Source: Paenibacillus donghaensis
GTDB taxonomy: Bacteria > Bacillota > Bacilli > Paenibacillales > Paenibacillaceae
Length of the DNA stretch: 64,000 nt
Assembly: GCF_002192415.1 (NCBI RefSeq)
Contig: NZ_CP021780.1
Coordinates: forward strand, 1,984,001 to 2,048,000
Reading direction: 5' to 3'
Positions 25,698-34,244 of the stretch are shown one piece after another. Made by a program: the position numbers and the translations under genes. Within the stretch, counting starts at the first letter, position 1. The number at the start of each line of letters is the position of its first letter. The notes beneath the pieces were generated by a model that saw only the letters and a list, made by a program, of their open reading frames with translations, searched no databases and was not told where the DNA came from.

Positions 25698-26092
25698 TGT
25701 GGGCAAATAGAGCGGTGTACGCGGGCTTCACGCTGCTGGTTATGGCTCTGGGATTAGGGTCCAGGAAGTTTGGCGGTCTGCTGCCGGAGTTCGTTCATGC
25801 TCATGCGGGAGATGCGCTGTGGGCCAGTATGGTTTACCTGATGTTCCGTGTGCTGCTGGTGGACCGAAGCCGGCTCCTTGCGTTGAAGCTAAGTCTGCTG
25901 CTGAGCTTCGGGATCGAATTCAGCCAGCTCTATCAGAGTGACTGGATCAATGGGTTACGTGCCACGACCTTGGGGGCATTGGTTCTGGGAAAAGGGTTTC
26001 TGTGGATCGATTTGCTCCGGTATGCGGTAGGAATTCTGCTAACGTTCGCCGCTGACGGCTATCTCCGAACGCGCAAACAGCAGCTTGATTAA
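25694..26092 (+). CDS. DUF2809 membrane protein
   Basis: This encodes about 132 residues with four membrane segments and the DUF2809 pattern (GLGSRKFGGLLPEFVHAHAGD, ALWASMVYLMFRVLL, LLLSFGIEFSQLYQSDWIN). AAGGGG precedes the ATG at 25694, which overlaps the previous stop by four bases, so the two genes are probably co-transcribed. Function unknown. Confidence 0.8.
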   Translation: MMWANRAVYAGFTLLVMALGLGSRKFGGLLPEFVHAHAGDALWASMVYLMFRVLLVDRSRLLALKLSLLLSFGIEFSQLYQSDWINGLRATTLGALVLGKGFLWIDLLRYAVGILLTFAADGYLRTRKQQLD

Positions 26093-26190
26093 TAAATGTA
26101 GTTATGATACTATTCCTCCGTCGCTATACATAATATAGTATATAAAATGGGATGTAAGGTTGACCAGGACAACTAACGAGGGAGATGCAC

Positions 26191-27123
26191 ATGAAAGCAG
26201 AGGAAATGGGAAACGTGTCTTGCGATCTGGAGACAGGCCTGTGCAGTCCACAAGAAGACAATGGTGCTGAAGAGATATGGATTCAGGAGCCGCCCAAAGT
26301 AAGCGTGATCTATTACACCGACCCAATCTGCTCGGCTTGCTGGGCGCTGGAGCCTTCGATCCGCAAGCTGCAGGAGGAATATGGCAGCCAGTTTAAGCTG
26401 GAGTACCGCATGGGCGGATTGCTTCCCGGCTGGCAGGCGTTCAGCGATGCCGGGAACGGAATCTCCAAGCCTTCCGACGTAGCCGGACATTGGGAGGAAA
26501 TTGCCCGCCATTTCAACATGTCGATGGACGGCGACGTCTGGCTGGAGGACCCGCTGGATTCCTCCTATCCGCCATCCATTGCCTATAAGGCGGCTCAGTT
26601 GCAAGGCGAGAAGCGGGCTGAAGCTTATCTGCGCCGCATCCGTGAGATGGTATTTCTGGAGAAGACCAACATCGCTAAGGAGGAACATCTGCTGGCGGCC
26701 GCCGGAGAAGTCGGGCTGGATACCGGCTTGTTCCTCGCCGACTTCCACAGTGAAGCGGCCCGGATAGCCTTCGACAAAGACATGGAGGATGGCCGCAGCT
26801 ATAATGTGCGCGGATTTCCTACCCTGATCTTCGTGGGGCCTGCAGGCAAAGGGTATGCCCAGTCCGGCATCCGCCCGTATGAGCAATATGTACAGCTGCT
26901 GGAGAAGGCGGCGGGGCATAGTCTGGAGCGCCAGCCGGTAGAGCTCGGCGTGGAACAGACGATGCAGAAATACGGGTTCCTCGGTACAGAGGAAGTGCGA
27001 GTGCTGCTGGATCTGGACCAGGCCGGTGCGCTGAGCCAGCTGGCCGCGCTGGAGGCTGCCGGGAAGCTGAAGCGGGTGCCGGTGAAATTCGGCGAGTTCT
27101 GGCGCTGGAACAAGGTATCCTGA
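26191..27123 (+). CDS. DsbA-family thioredoxin-fold protein, SpxH/YjbH-like
   Basis: This 310-residue protein has a thioredoxin-like start YYTDPICSACWALEPSIRKL. The CxxCWALEP context is characteristic of the SpxH/YjbH adaptor group, in which the protein brings the regulator Spx to the ClpXP protease. A later cis-proline region, VRGFPTLIFVG, supports the DsbA/FrnE fold. The C-terminal 70 residues form a separate helical region. GAGGGAG lies six bases before the ATG at 26191. It acts in the cytosol; no signal peptide is seen. It could instead be a FrnE-like disulfide enzyme. A strong terminator follows. Confidence 0.7.
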   Translation: MKAEEMGNVSCDLETGLCSPQEDNGAEEIWIQEPPKVSVIYYTDPICSACWALEPSIRKLQEEYGSQFKLEYRMGGLLPGWQAFSDAGNGISKPSDVAGHWEEIARHFNMSMDGDVWLEDPLDSSYPPSIAYKAAQLQGEKRAEAYLRRIREMVFLEKTNIAKEEHLLAAAGEVGLDTGLFLADFHSEAARIAFDKDMEDGRSYNVRGFPTLIFVGPAGKGYAQSGIRPYEQYVQLLEKAAGHSLERQPVELGVEQTMQKYGFLGTEEVRVLLDLDQAGALSQLAALEAAGKLKRVPVKFGEFWRWNKVS

Positions 27124-27153
27124 GGCCACGTTGCCAGTGGCACAGGAATCGAT

Positions 27154-27197
27154 AAAAAGGCTGTCACACACCAAACTGCGTGTGTGACAGCCTTTTT
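27154..27197. terminator. strong terminator after the SpxH-like gene
   Basis: A 17-base perfect stem (AAAAAGGCTGTCACACA / TGTGTGACAGCCTTTTT) with a ten-base loop can work in both directions. Confidence 0.9.
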
Positions 27198-27223
27198 ATG
27201 ATTTGGCGGATTCGCTGCTTCAG

Positions 27224-27462
27224 CTGCCGCTGCTATTGTCGCCCGCCGCCGCCAACTGGCTGCCGCTGCTACTGTCGCCCGCTGCCGCCAACTGGCTGCC
27301 GCTGCTACTGTCGCCCGCTGCCGCCAACTGGCTGCCGCTGCTACTGTCGCCCGCTGCCGCCAACTGGCTGCCGCTGCTACTGTCGCCCGCCGCCGCCAAC
27401 TGCTGCCGCTGCTATTGTCGCTCGCTGCCGCCAACTGCTGCCGCTGCTCGCCGCCGCTGCTA
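27224..27462. repeat. 36-bp GC-rich tandem repeat (about 6 units)
   Basis: Units of 36 bases starting CTGCCGCTGCTA-TGTCGCCCG occur at 27224, 27260, 27296, 27332 and 27368, followed by shortened degenerate units to about 27462. Long frames are open on both strands because the unit is a multiple of three and lacks stops. The encoded peptides (PLLLSPAAANWL or ATVAAAASWRQR) have no ribosome binding site or recognisable character, so no gene is called. Confidence 0.85.
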
Positions 27463-27467
27463 ACTGC

Positions 27468-27648
27468 ATTCAGTACAGCTATTTCAGGTAAATACTGGGC
27501 CTGAGCAACTTTAGCTGTATTTTGTACATTTATTTTTCGGCAAAATGCTCTAAAACGTCTAAATGAGCAAATATAGCTGTACGAAATGCAGCTATATCTG
27601 AATCAGCCGCCCAAACCGCGACTTTAGCTGCACGGAATACAGTTATAG
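27468..27648. repeat. cluster of AGCTGTA imperfect palindromes
   Basis: Near-palindromic sites occur around 27509 (TTAGCTGTATTTTGTACA), 27573 (ATAGCTGTACGAAATGCAGC) and 27623 (TTTAGCTGCACGGAATACAG), with a partial one at 27468. They can form small hairpins. The role is unknown; they may belong to another dispersed intergenic family. Confidence 0.5.
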
Positions 27649-27810
27649 CCTGCCACGCCCCTGTTTATCAGCCGCTGTCCCCGATTCCGTTTACCAGCCG
27701 CCGGTACGGGCATAAAGCGCAGATCATGCGGAATGTTCATCCACCGGCAACATTTAGATAGCTCTTACGCATGAGCGAAGCTTGAACAAGATGTTCAGTA
27801 AGTTATAGAG

Positions 27811-27840
27811 CAGACACCTTCATCCGGTGTCTGTTTTTAT
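27811..27840 (+). terminator. intrinsic terminator in a gene-free region
   Basis: CAGACACC pairs with GGTGTCTG around a seven-base loop and is followed by TTTTT. No gene precedes it on the plus strand for over 680 bases, so an untranslated RNA or a lost gene may end here. 27649-27810 shows no coding sequence. Confidence 0.65.
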
Positions 27841-27900
27841 TTATGTAGAGAAAATTATGATTTACTTTTCTTGGGAATAAGGTTTATATAAAGATAATGT

Positions 27901-28215
27901 CTTGCGCATTCCGAAGGAACAGCCCGCTTTTGCCTTTAAGATCTTGCGCATTCCGAAGGAACAGCCCGCCTTTGCCCTTAAGATCTTGCGCATTCCGAAG
28001 GAACAGCCCGCCTTTGACCTTAGCCCTCGGCCGTGCATCCCGGCAGGGATAGCGGCCATACCCTGCGACGTCCAAGCGGTCCCGCAGGGATAAGCGCTCC
28101 TACCACCCAGCCCCCTAATCACTGTACCGCCAAGCTCATTCGCCAAGCTTGCAGGTGTCCAGAGGGTGCAACCCTTTGGGGCCCTCCCTTGGAAGGGAGG
28201 GTTTGGGAGGGATCG
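27901..28215. repeat. long dispersed repeat P, copy 2, with 42-bp tandem units
   Basis: This copy matches P1 (15143-15392) over most of its length. Its left part holds three tandem 42-base units starting CTTGCGCATTCCGAAGGAAC at 27901, 27943 and 27985; P1 has one full unit and a partial one. The right end lies 14 bases ahead of the amj ribosome binding site. Confidence 0.8.
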
Positions 28216-28243
28216 ATTTCACCATAAAGGAGATGAAGCCTGA

Positions 28244-29050
28244 ATGACAAATAGTTTAATTGTAGTATGCCTGCTGACGATGATCATCCACACTGCGGAA
28301 ACCTTGTCCTATTCGGTGCGTTTTGCCGGAGTCCGGCTGAATAAAATTGCGATTGCCCTGTCGCTGACCGGGATTATCGTGCTGGTCTCCCGCACGGCGA
28401 ATATGGTACAGGCACCGCTCACCGCCAAGTTTGTCGATTATGCCAATACCGTCAATTCCAACGGAGGGCCTGTATTTCCGCTGGAGAACTATTTGCGGAT
28501 TATCCTGCTGGCTTCTTCGCTCGGCACTCTGCTGGCGATCGCGGTTTTTCCGACCTTTGTCGGCCTGTTTCAGCGTATTATCGCCAGGCTGGAGATTGAG
28601 GGCTCGCTGCCCAAGCTACTGGGGAGTGTGACCATAGGCCAGCTTAAGAACACCCGAAAGTACATAAGGAAGCCAAAAATCAAGCTGTACAGCTTCAGAT
28701 ACCTCGGCATCCCCAAACGGTTTATTGTGCTGAATATCTTCGTCACCGCGTTCTATACGGTAGGGGTGCTCGCCTCGCTGTATGCTGCCCATCTAGTGCC
28801 TGCATTCAGCACTACAGCCTCCCAGGCATCGGGGTTGATCAACGGGATGGCGACCATCCTGCTGACAATCTTCATTGACCCGCAGCTGGGCCTCATTACT
28901 CACAAAGCGATTGAGAACATTGAATACCGCGACCAGCTAGGCAAAATCTACGTCCTGCTGATGGGCTCCCGGTTTCTCGGCACCTTGCTGGCCCAGCTGT
29001 TTCTTGAGCCGTCCGCACATTTCATTACAATGCTGGTGAAGCTGCTGTGA
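28244..29050 (+). CDS. amj: lipid II flippase Amj
   Basis: This 268-residue protein has six or more membrane segments and the DUF2837/Amj signature: LLTMIIHTAETLSYSVRFAG at the N-terminus, SLTGIIVLVSRTANMVQAPL, and FIDPQLGLITHKAIE near the C-terminus. In Bacillus subtilis Amj is an alternative to MurJ that moves lipid II across the membrane for wall synthesis and is induced by envelope stress. Length and motifs match. AAAGGAG precedes the ATG. The upstream region is entirely repeat P2, so its promoter may lie in or before the repeat. Confidence 0.85.
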   Translation: MTNSLIVVCLLTMIIHTAETLSYSVRFAGVRLNKIAIALSLTGIIVLVSRTANMVQAPLTAKFVDYANTVNSNGGPVFPLENYLRIILLASSLGTLLAIAVFPTFVGLFQRIIARLEIEGSLPKLLGSVTIGQLKNTRKYIRKPKIKLYSFRYLGIPKRFIVLNIFVTAFYTVGVLASLYAAHLVPAFSTTASQASGLINGMATILLTIFIDPQLGLITHKAIENIEYRDQLGKIYVLLMGSRFLGTLLAQLFLEPSAHFITMLVKLL

Positions 29051-29066
29051 GCAGAAGGAGGCGCTG

Positions 29067-29876
29067 CTAGTTGGGCAGTTTCGATTCGGCTGTGCGCAGC
29101 GCTTGCGCGACCTTCTGCTCCAGTGTGTATAACGTCTGCTGCAGCGTCTGGATCGACGCCATTTGCGAATAGGACGCTTTCATCTCCGCTGCGGCGGCAA
29201 CCGCATTGCCTTGCTTAACTGCAGCATTATACCCTTTGTCCGCTTCCGAGCGGGCTTTCTGTGCTGTGCTGAGTGTCTTGTTGCTGCTGGTGATCTGCTT
29301 CTTCAACTCGCTGACTGTGGCCAGAGCATCCTTGACCGGCTTGATGCGGGCCGCTGTTTGTTTCCTGGCCGCAGCCAGGGCATCCGCTTTAACCTTCACG
29401 TCCGCCCGGGCCGCAGTTGCTGAAGCCTTCAGCCGGTTCCGCTTCAGATCAAGCAGGGCTGCCGCCTTCAGGTCTTTGACTTTCCTGGCCGCTGCTGCCT
29501 GCTTGCCGAGCGTGGTATATTGGTCCAGCAGCGGAGCATGTTTCTTGCGAATCGTATCGGCTTCGTTCTGCAACCGGTCCAATAGTGCCCGATCCACAGC
29601 CTGCAGCCTGGTCTTGACGGATTTCTGTGCGGCGGTATTCTGCTTGCGAAGCTGCTGGAGTTTCGAGCTGTCATTCTTAAGCGTTGTCTGCAACGCGGAA
29701 TAATTGCTATAAAGGTCGTTGATCGTATCCAGCGCGGCATCCCAGTCCGTGGCGGCATGCACCCGTCCGGTACTCGTCAGCAGAGATATTACAAGGATCA
29801 GTCCTGCGAGACCTCTCCATCTGTGTCCACCCCCCAACCTGCCACGTTCTGCCGCTTGACCACTGTGAATACTCAT
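29067..29876 (-). CDS. secreted coiled-coil protein
   Basis: This 269-residue protein has a signal peptide after a basic start (WRGLAGLILVISLLTSTGRV, cleavage probably after HAA). The rest is almost wholly alanine-, lysine- and glutamine-rich helix with heptad character. No enzyme motif is seen. GGGAG lies nine bases before the ATG at 29876. A promoter (TTGACG at 30015-30020 and TATAGT at 29992-29997 on the minus strand, 17 bases apart) and a leader hairpin lie upstream. It may be a wall- or S-layer-associated spacer protein. No family name is offered. Confidence 0.75.
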   Translation of the reverse strand: MSIHSGQAAERGRLGGGHRWRGLAGLILVISLLTSTGRVHAATDWDAALDTINDLYSNYSALQTTLKNDSSKLQQLRKQNTAAQKSVKTRLQAVDRALLDRLQNEADTIRKKHAPLLDQYTTLGKQAAAARKVKDLKAAALLDLKRNRLKASATAARADVKVKADALAAARKQTAARIKPVKDALATVSELKKQITSSNKTLSTAQKARSEADKGYNAAVKQGNAVAAAAEMKASYSQMASIQTLQQTLYTLEQKVAQALRTAESKLPN

Positions 29877-29920
29877 TTGCTTCAGCTCCCATCTTTTATT
29901 AGTCCAAATCCACGCCAAAA

Positions 29921-29968
29921 AGCACCCCCAAAACAGGCATCTTTGCCTGTCTTGCGAGGTGCTTCGCC
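29921..29968 (-). promoter_or_regulatory. leader hairpin with T run (possible attenuator)
   Basis: On the minus strand AGCACC pairs with GGTGCT and encloses CAGGCA-AAGA-TGCCTG; the outer stem is followed by TTTT. It lies between the likely promoter at 29992-30020 and the start codon at 29876, so it could terminate transcription conditionally. No known riboswitch class is recognised. Confidence 0.4.
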
Positions 29969-30198
29969 CGCACGTTATGATTTGTTCATTTACTATAACT
30001 TGAAATTAATGGAACGTCAACGGTTAAATGGAACGTTTGTTTGTGTTGCAAGGATTTCAGACAAGTTTAGTTTTTTAGGAGGTGCTTATATAGTAGAATA
30101 TATGTATATATACTTTTTAATACCAGAATAAAGGCAGTTTCATAGATTGCACCTGAGCTAACGAACAGATAGCCAATTCCAGTGGGAGATGACACTAT

Positions 30199-31200
30199 AT
30201 GCAGCTTAGACGTGTAAAAATAATCGGAACCGGCAAATATTTACCCGAACATGTAGTAACGGATGAGGAACTGGATCTCAAGCTGGAGGTGCCGGCGGGC
30301 TGGGTCAACAAGACGACCGGTGTCGGCAAGCGTCATTATGTCGGCGAAGGAGAAACCTCCTCCAGCATGGGCGCAAAGGCGGCCTATGCAGCATTGGCAG
30401 ACGCCGGGCTTGACTTCTCCGACATTGACTGTCTGGTCTGCACCAGCGGAACGAAAGAGCAGCCTCTGCCAAGTACAGCCGTATTTATTCAACAGGCGAT
30501 GGGGCAGGAGGACTCGGGAGTTCCCGCTTTTGATATGGATGCCACCTGTCTCAGCTTTCTGGTGGGGCTTGATGTGATGTCATACCTGGTCGATGCGGGA
30601 CGTTACAAGAATGTGCTGCTGGTTGCCACAGAGATTGCTTCCGCCGGATTAAACTGGGACGAGAAGGAAAGCGCGGCGCTGTTTGGCGACGGTGCAGCAG
30701 CAGTGATTATCGGTCCCGCGGGGGCCGGCGAATCTTCAAGCATCATCCATACCTCGTTGAATACGTACAGCAAGGGGGCGCGTTATTCCGAGATTGCCGG
30801 CGGTGGTACCCGGAAGCATGCCAGAGGATACAGTGAGGAGCAGAAGCAGTTCTATTTGTTTCATATGGACGGACAGGCGATTTTCAGGATGGCCTCCAAG
30901 CTGCTGCCAGACTTCATTGCCGGCATGCTGGGGCAAGCCGGAATGGCAATGGAGGATTTCAAGCTAGTGATCCCGCATCAGGGCAGTGCCATGGCGATGA
31001 GGCTGATGCGCAAGAAGCTGGGGATTGCCGAATCCCGCTTTATGAACATTACGCCGAACCATGGCAACACGATTGCCGCTTCCATCCCCATGGGCCTGCA
31101 TGAAGGCATTCAGCAGGGCAGATTCCAGCGCGGAGACCGCATCCTGCTGATTGGCACAGCGGCTGGACTGTCGCTTGGAGGCATGATCCTTGAATATTGA
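30199..31200 (+). CDS. 3-oxoacyl-ACP synthase III-like condensing enzyme (OleA/FabH type)
   Basis: This 333-residue thiolase-fold enzyme has Cys117 (FDMDATCLSFLVGLD), His260 (VIPHQGSAM) and Asn290 (PNHGNTIAASIP), the Cys-His-Asn triad of KAS III enzymes. It could join an acyl-CoA to malonyl-ACP like FabH, or two acyl-CoAs head to head like OleA. Being first in a coupled run with an OleD-like reductase and an adenylating enzyme, a dedicated secondary pathway is more likely than housekeeping fatty acid synthesis. GGGAGA precedes the ATG. The next gene starts inside its last codons. Confidence 0.88.
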   Translation: MQLRRVKIIGTGKYLPEHVVTDEELDLKLEVPAGWVNKTTGVGKRHYVGEGETSSSMGAKAAYAALADAGLDFSDIDCLVCTSGTKEQPLPSTAVFIQQAMGQEDSGVPAFDMDATCLSFLVGLDVMSYLVDAGRYKNVLLVATEIASAGLNWDEKESAALFGDGAAAVIIGPAGAGESSSIIHTSLNTYSKGARYSEIAGGGTRKHARGYSEEQKQFYLFHMDGQAIFRMASKLLPDFIAGMLGQAGMAMEDFKLVIPHQGSAMAMRLMRKKLGIAESRFMNITPNHGNTIAASIPMGLHEGIQQGRFQRGDRILLIGTAAGLSLGGMILEY

Positions 31201-32404
31201 TCTTCCGGTGGATGTGGGTAGCAGGAATGTCCTGATAACCGGAGGGCGCGCCCCGGTCGCACTGGAACTGGCCCGTCTGCTGCATGGGGCGGGACACCGG
31301 GTATATGTGGCGGAAAGCGCCGCCTATCATTTATGCCGCGTGTCCGCTGCCGTGGAGCAGAGCTTCAGGGTGCCGCCGCCCAGGCAGAACCCGCAAGGCT
31401 TCATCGCGGAGCTGGAAGTGCTGGTCCGCCGTTTCAAGATCGATCTCCTTGTGCCGATGTGTGAGGAGATTTTCTACATTGCCCGAGGTCTTGATCTGCT
31501 GGGCAGCCACTGCCGGGTGCTCTGCTCCCCGCTTGAACTGCTGCATGGTCTGCATCATAAGGCCGAATTTATCTCGCAAGCCAAGCAGCTTGGACTCGCC
31601 GTTCCGGCAACAGAGCTGATTGCCAGTCCCCAGGAATGGAGCCGGGCGATGGAAGCGCAAGTGCAGCAGCCCCAGCGTGTATTCAAACCGGTGTATTCAC
31701 GTTTCGCGTCTAAGGTGATCATGCCGGAAGGAAGCGCTAAGCGTGGCCACAATCCTGCCGCACCCTTCGCCATTTCGCAGTCTTTCCCTTGGGTGGCACA
31801 GCAGTATATTCAAGGAACGGCAATCTGCACCTATAGTATTGTGCATGAAGGAACCGTGGTGGCTCATGCAGCATACGGGAGCCAATATCGCACGGGGCAG
31901 GTGGGGGCCAGCGTTTATTTTGAAGCGCTGAATCATCCGTCCGCTATGGATTTTGTCCGCCGGTTCGTGCAGGCAATCGGCTTCAGCGGCCAGATCGGCT
32001 TTGATTTCATAGAGGCGGAGGACGGGACGCTCTATCCGATTGAATGCAATCCGCGCGCGACCAGTGGACTGCATTTGTTTGCTCCGGCAGATCACCTGCC
32101 GCAGGCGCTGCTGTCACCGGGCACGCTGGCCGCCGCAGGCAAGGTAATTACCCCGCACACCGGCAAAAAAGTGATGTTGGCGCTGCCAATGCTCGCCTGC
32201 GGTTTGTCTGCAGGCAGAGGAAATCTGGCCAGCTGGTGGGGGGCCTTCCGCACAGCGGGAGATGCGGTGCACCGGAGGAGCGATCTCCGCCCTTCAATAG
32301 AACAGCTGCGGATAGTATACAAGGCCTGGCGATTGGCGGCTGCACATAAGCTGACGATGACCGAAGCCTTGACAGAGGATATAGAATGGAACGGTGAACG
32401 ATGA
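31190..32404 (+). CDS. ATP-grasp ligase
   Basis: This 404-residue protein has an N-terminal Rossmann-like domain (NVLITGGRAPVALELARLLH), a middle ATP-grasp region with VFKPVYSRFASKV, WVAQQYIQG and the metal-binding IGFDFIEAEDGTLYPIECNPR, and a C-terminal helical tail. ATP-grasp enzymes activate a carboxylate as acyl phosphate and join it to an amine, thiol or other nucleophile. It starts at TTG 31190 with GGAGG eight bases before, overlapping the KAS III gene by 11 bases. It overlaps the next gene by four bases. Substrates unknown. Confidence 0.85.
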   Translation: MNIDLPVDVGSRNVLITGGRAPVALELARLLHGAGHRVYVAESAAYHLCRVSAAVEQSFRVPPPRQNPQGFIAELEVLVRRFKIDLLVPMCEEIFYIARGLDLLGSHCRVLCSPLELLHGLHHKAEFISQAKQLGLAVPATELIASPQEWSRAMEAQVQQPQRVFKPVYSRFASKVIMPEGSAKRGHNPAAPFAISQSFPWVAQQYIQGTAICTYSIVHEGTVVAHAAYGSQYRTGQVGASVYFEALNHPSAMDFVRRFVQAIGFSGQIGFDFIEAEDGTLYPIECNPRATSGLHLFAPADHLPQALLSPGTLAAAGKVITPHTGKKVMLALPMLACGLSAGRGNLASWWGAFRTAGDAVHRRSDLRPSIEQLRIVYKAWRLAAAHKLTMTEALTEDIEWNGER

Positions 32405-33393
32405 CAAAAGCACTTGTAACCGGTGCCACCGGGTTTCTGGGCCGGCACACGGTAAGGCGGCTGATACAGCTGGGTTGGGAAGTCAGCGCATTGGGGCGCA
32501 GCCGTGAGGCCGGGGAGCAGTTGAAGCGTGACGGGGCTGTTTTTATGGCTCAGGATCTGCGCAATACAGCGGAGATTATCCGGTCCTGTGCGGGCCAGGA
32601 TTATGTATTTCACTGTGGTGCCCTGTCATCCCCGTGGGGCAAGTACAGCGAGTTCTACGGCTGCAATGTCGAGGGTACACGCAATATTGTTGCAGGTTGT
32701 CTGAAGCACGGGGTGGGGCGGTTAATTCATATCTCCACGCCCAGCGTATATTTCAATTATCAGAACCGGCTCGGCTTGTCGGAAGAGGCTGAACTGGCCC
32801 TAAAGCCTGCGAATGCCTACGCCGCTACGAAGCGGCTGGCAGAGCTGGAAGTGGAGCGGGCAGCAAGCTCTGGGCTGGTCTCGGTCATTCTGCGGCCCAG
32901 AGCGATCTTTGGCCCGATGGACAACGCCCTGTTTCCACGAATATTAAGTGTAAATGAGGGGAAGGGGGTCCCGCTGCTGGATGGCGGGATTGCCCTGATC
33001 GACCTGACCTATGTCGATAATGTAGTCGATGCCATGCTGCTGGGCAGCAGTGCTCCGGATGCAGCGACAGGAAGGATCTATAATATCTCCAACGGAGAGC
33101 CGATGCCTTTCGTGGAGCTGCTCACCAGCTTGTTCGCCAAGCTGGATATCCCGCTGCATACCCGCAGCGTCTCCTACCGGACGGCGCATCTTGCGGCGGG
33201 CTTGCTAGAAGGTCTGCACCGGCTGCTGCCCGGGCTTGGGGAGCCGGCGCTGACCCGTTATTCGGTTGGGTCGCTGGCCTTGTCCCAGACCCTGGATATT
33301 TCGCTTGCCCGCAGCTTGCTTGGCTATGAACCAAGGATAACGGTAGCGGAGGGTCTTCAGAACTTCGCGGATTGGTGGAGGGAACAGAAATGA
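32401..33393 (+). CDS. NAD(P)-dependent epimerase/3-beta-HSD family reductase (OleD-like)
   Basis: This 330-residue extended short-chain dehydrogenase has the nucleotide-binding TGATGFLGRH at residues 7-16, a Ser/Thr at 112-113 and the catalytic Tyr140/Lys144 pair (NAYAATKRLAE). Its overall pattern (HCGALSSPWG, STPSVYFN, RPRAIFGP, LIDLTYVDN) resembles OleD-type enzymes that reduce 2-alkyl-3-keto acids in olefin/beta-lactone synthesis, and 3-beta-hydroxysteroid dehydrogenases. Next to a KAS III enzyme this fits reduction of a beta-keto acid to a beta-hydroxy acid. Both ends overlap neighbours by four bases. Confidence 0.82.
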   Translation: MTKALVTGATGFLGRHTVRRLIQLGWEVSALGRSREAGEQLKRDGAVFMAQDLRNTAEIIRSCAGQDYVFHCGALSSPWGKYSEFYGCNVEGTRNIVAGCLKHGVGRLIHISTPSVYFNYQNRLGLSEEAELALKPANAYAATKRLAELEVERAASSGLVSVILRPRAIFGPMDNALFPRILSVNEGKGVPLLDGGIALIDLTYVDNVVDAMLLGSSAPDAATGRIYNISNGEPMPFVELLTSLFAKLDIPLHTRSVSYRTAHLAAGLLEGLHRLLPGLGEPALTRYSVGSLALSQTLDISLARSLLGYEPRITVAEGLQNFADWWREQK

Positions 33394-34244
33394 TTACAGC
33401 TAGTCCTGTTGTATTATCGATATTGTCAGCCGGTTATTGCCGGCACCCGGAGCTTCTTACGCTGCGCGGCGGCTCCTTGCGGCCGGTAGCCTTTCCGGCG
33501 GGTTATGCCGTCATCCGGCATCCTCAGTTCGGCCCGATCTTGTTCGATACGGGCTACAGCAGCCGTTTCTTTCAAGAAACAGCCAAGCTGCCTGCAGCCT
33601 TGTACCGGCATATTACGCCGGTAGTCTTCATGGAGGAGGAGAGCGCCGCCCACCGCCTGCGCCAGGCGGGAATTGCGCCCGAGGAGGTGCGGCTTGTAGT
33701 GCTGTCGCATTTCCACGCCGATCATATCGGCGGCGTACGGGATTTCCCGCAGGCCGAATTCATCTACCTGCAGAAATCCTATGACGCGGTCCGTGACCTG
33801 GGGCCGGTCAAGGCGGTGCGGGCAGGCTTCCTGCCGGGCTTGCTGCCGGAGGATTTCCTGGAGCGGTCCCGGCCGGTGAACGGGGCCTCACCGAAACGGC
33901 CGCTGCCGGCGGGGCTGCCCTTCAGTGAGGGCTATGACCTGCTGGAGGACGGCAGCCTGCTGGCGGTGGAGCTGTCGGGTCATGCAGCAGGCATGATCGG
34001 TGTCTTCCTGTCCTCTGGCGGACACGACTATCTGCTCTGCGCGGACACGGTCTGGTCCAGCCGGGCCTTCCGTGAGAACCGCAGGCCACATCCGGCAGCA
34101 GGACTGATTATGTCCAGTCGCAAGGAATATGCGCTGAATTTCGACCGGCTGTGCGAGCTGCACAGCGGGCATCCGGAGCTGCGCATTGTACCCAGCCATT
34201 GCCGCGAGGCGCTCGCGGCTTGGGGTACGGGAGGCGTGCAGTGA
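33390..34244 (+). CDS. metallo-beta-lactamase-fold hydrolase
   Basis: This 284-residue protein has the zinc motif HFHADHIGG (His107, His109, Asp111, His112), further ligands near SGHAAGM and in the C-terminal VPSHCRE, and a lactonase-like layout similar to AHL lactonases. It probably opens a lactone or cleaves a thioester or ester in the pathway. The ATG at 33390 overlaps the preceding stop by four bases, with GGAGG before it. An OleB-type alpha/beta hydrolase is absent from this cluster, so this enzyme might take that position; that is inference. Confidence 0.82.
   Translation: MITASPVVLSILSAGYCRHPELLTLRGGSLRPVAFPAGYAVIRHPQFGPILFDTGYSSRFFQETAKLPAALYRHITPVVFMEEESAAHRLRQAGIAPEEVRLVVLSHFHADHIGGVRDFPQAEFIYLQKSYDAVRDLGPVKAVRAGFLPGLLPEDFLERSRPVNGASPKRPLPAGLPFSEGYDLLEDGSLLAVELSGHAAGMIGVFLSSGGHDYLLCADTVWSSRAFRENRRPHPAAGLIMSSRKEYALNFDRLCELHSGHPELRIVPSHCREALAAWGTGGVQ

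Noticed and set aside
27203..27463. Open frames on both strands across the 36-bp repeat
   Set aside because: The unit length is a multiple of three without stops, so frames stay open by construction; there is no ribosome binding site or recognisable domain.
27901..28026. Possible CRISPR array
   Set aside because: Units are directly adjacent and nearly identical with no variable spacers, and no cas genes are present.
27862..28146. 94-codon minus-strand frame with AGCSFGMRKILKAK repeats
   Set aside because: It is wholly made of repeat P2 and its 42-bp units; P1 does not preserve the frame.
29206..29703. 165-codon plus-strand frame opposite the coiled-coil gene
   Set aside because: It is antisense to a gene with a signal peptide, promoter and heptad pattern; its serine/alanine/cysteine-rich composition is typical of a shadow.
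29921..29968. Known riboswitch before the coiled-coil gene
   Set aside because: The hairpin does not match the conserved cores I know for c-di-GMP, fluoride, preQ1, guanidine or similar classes.
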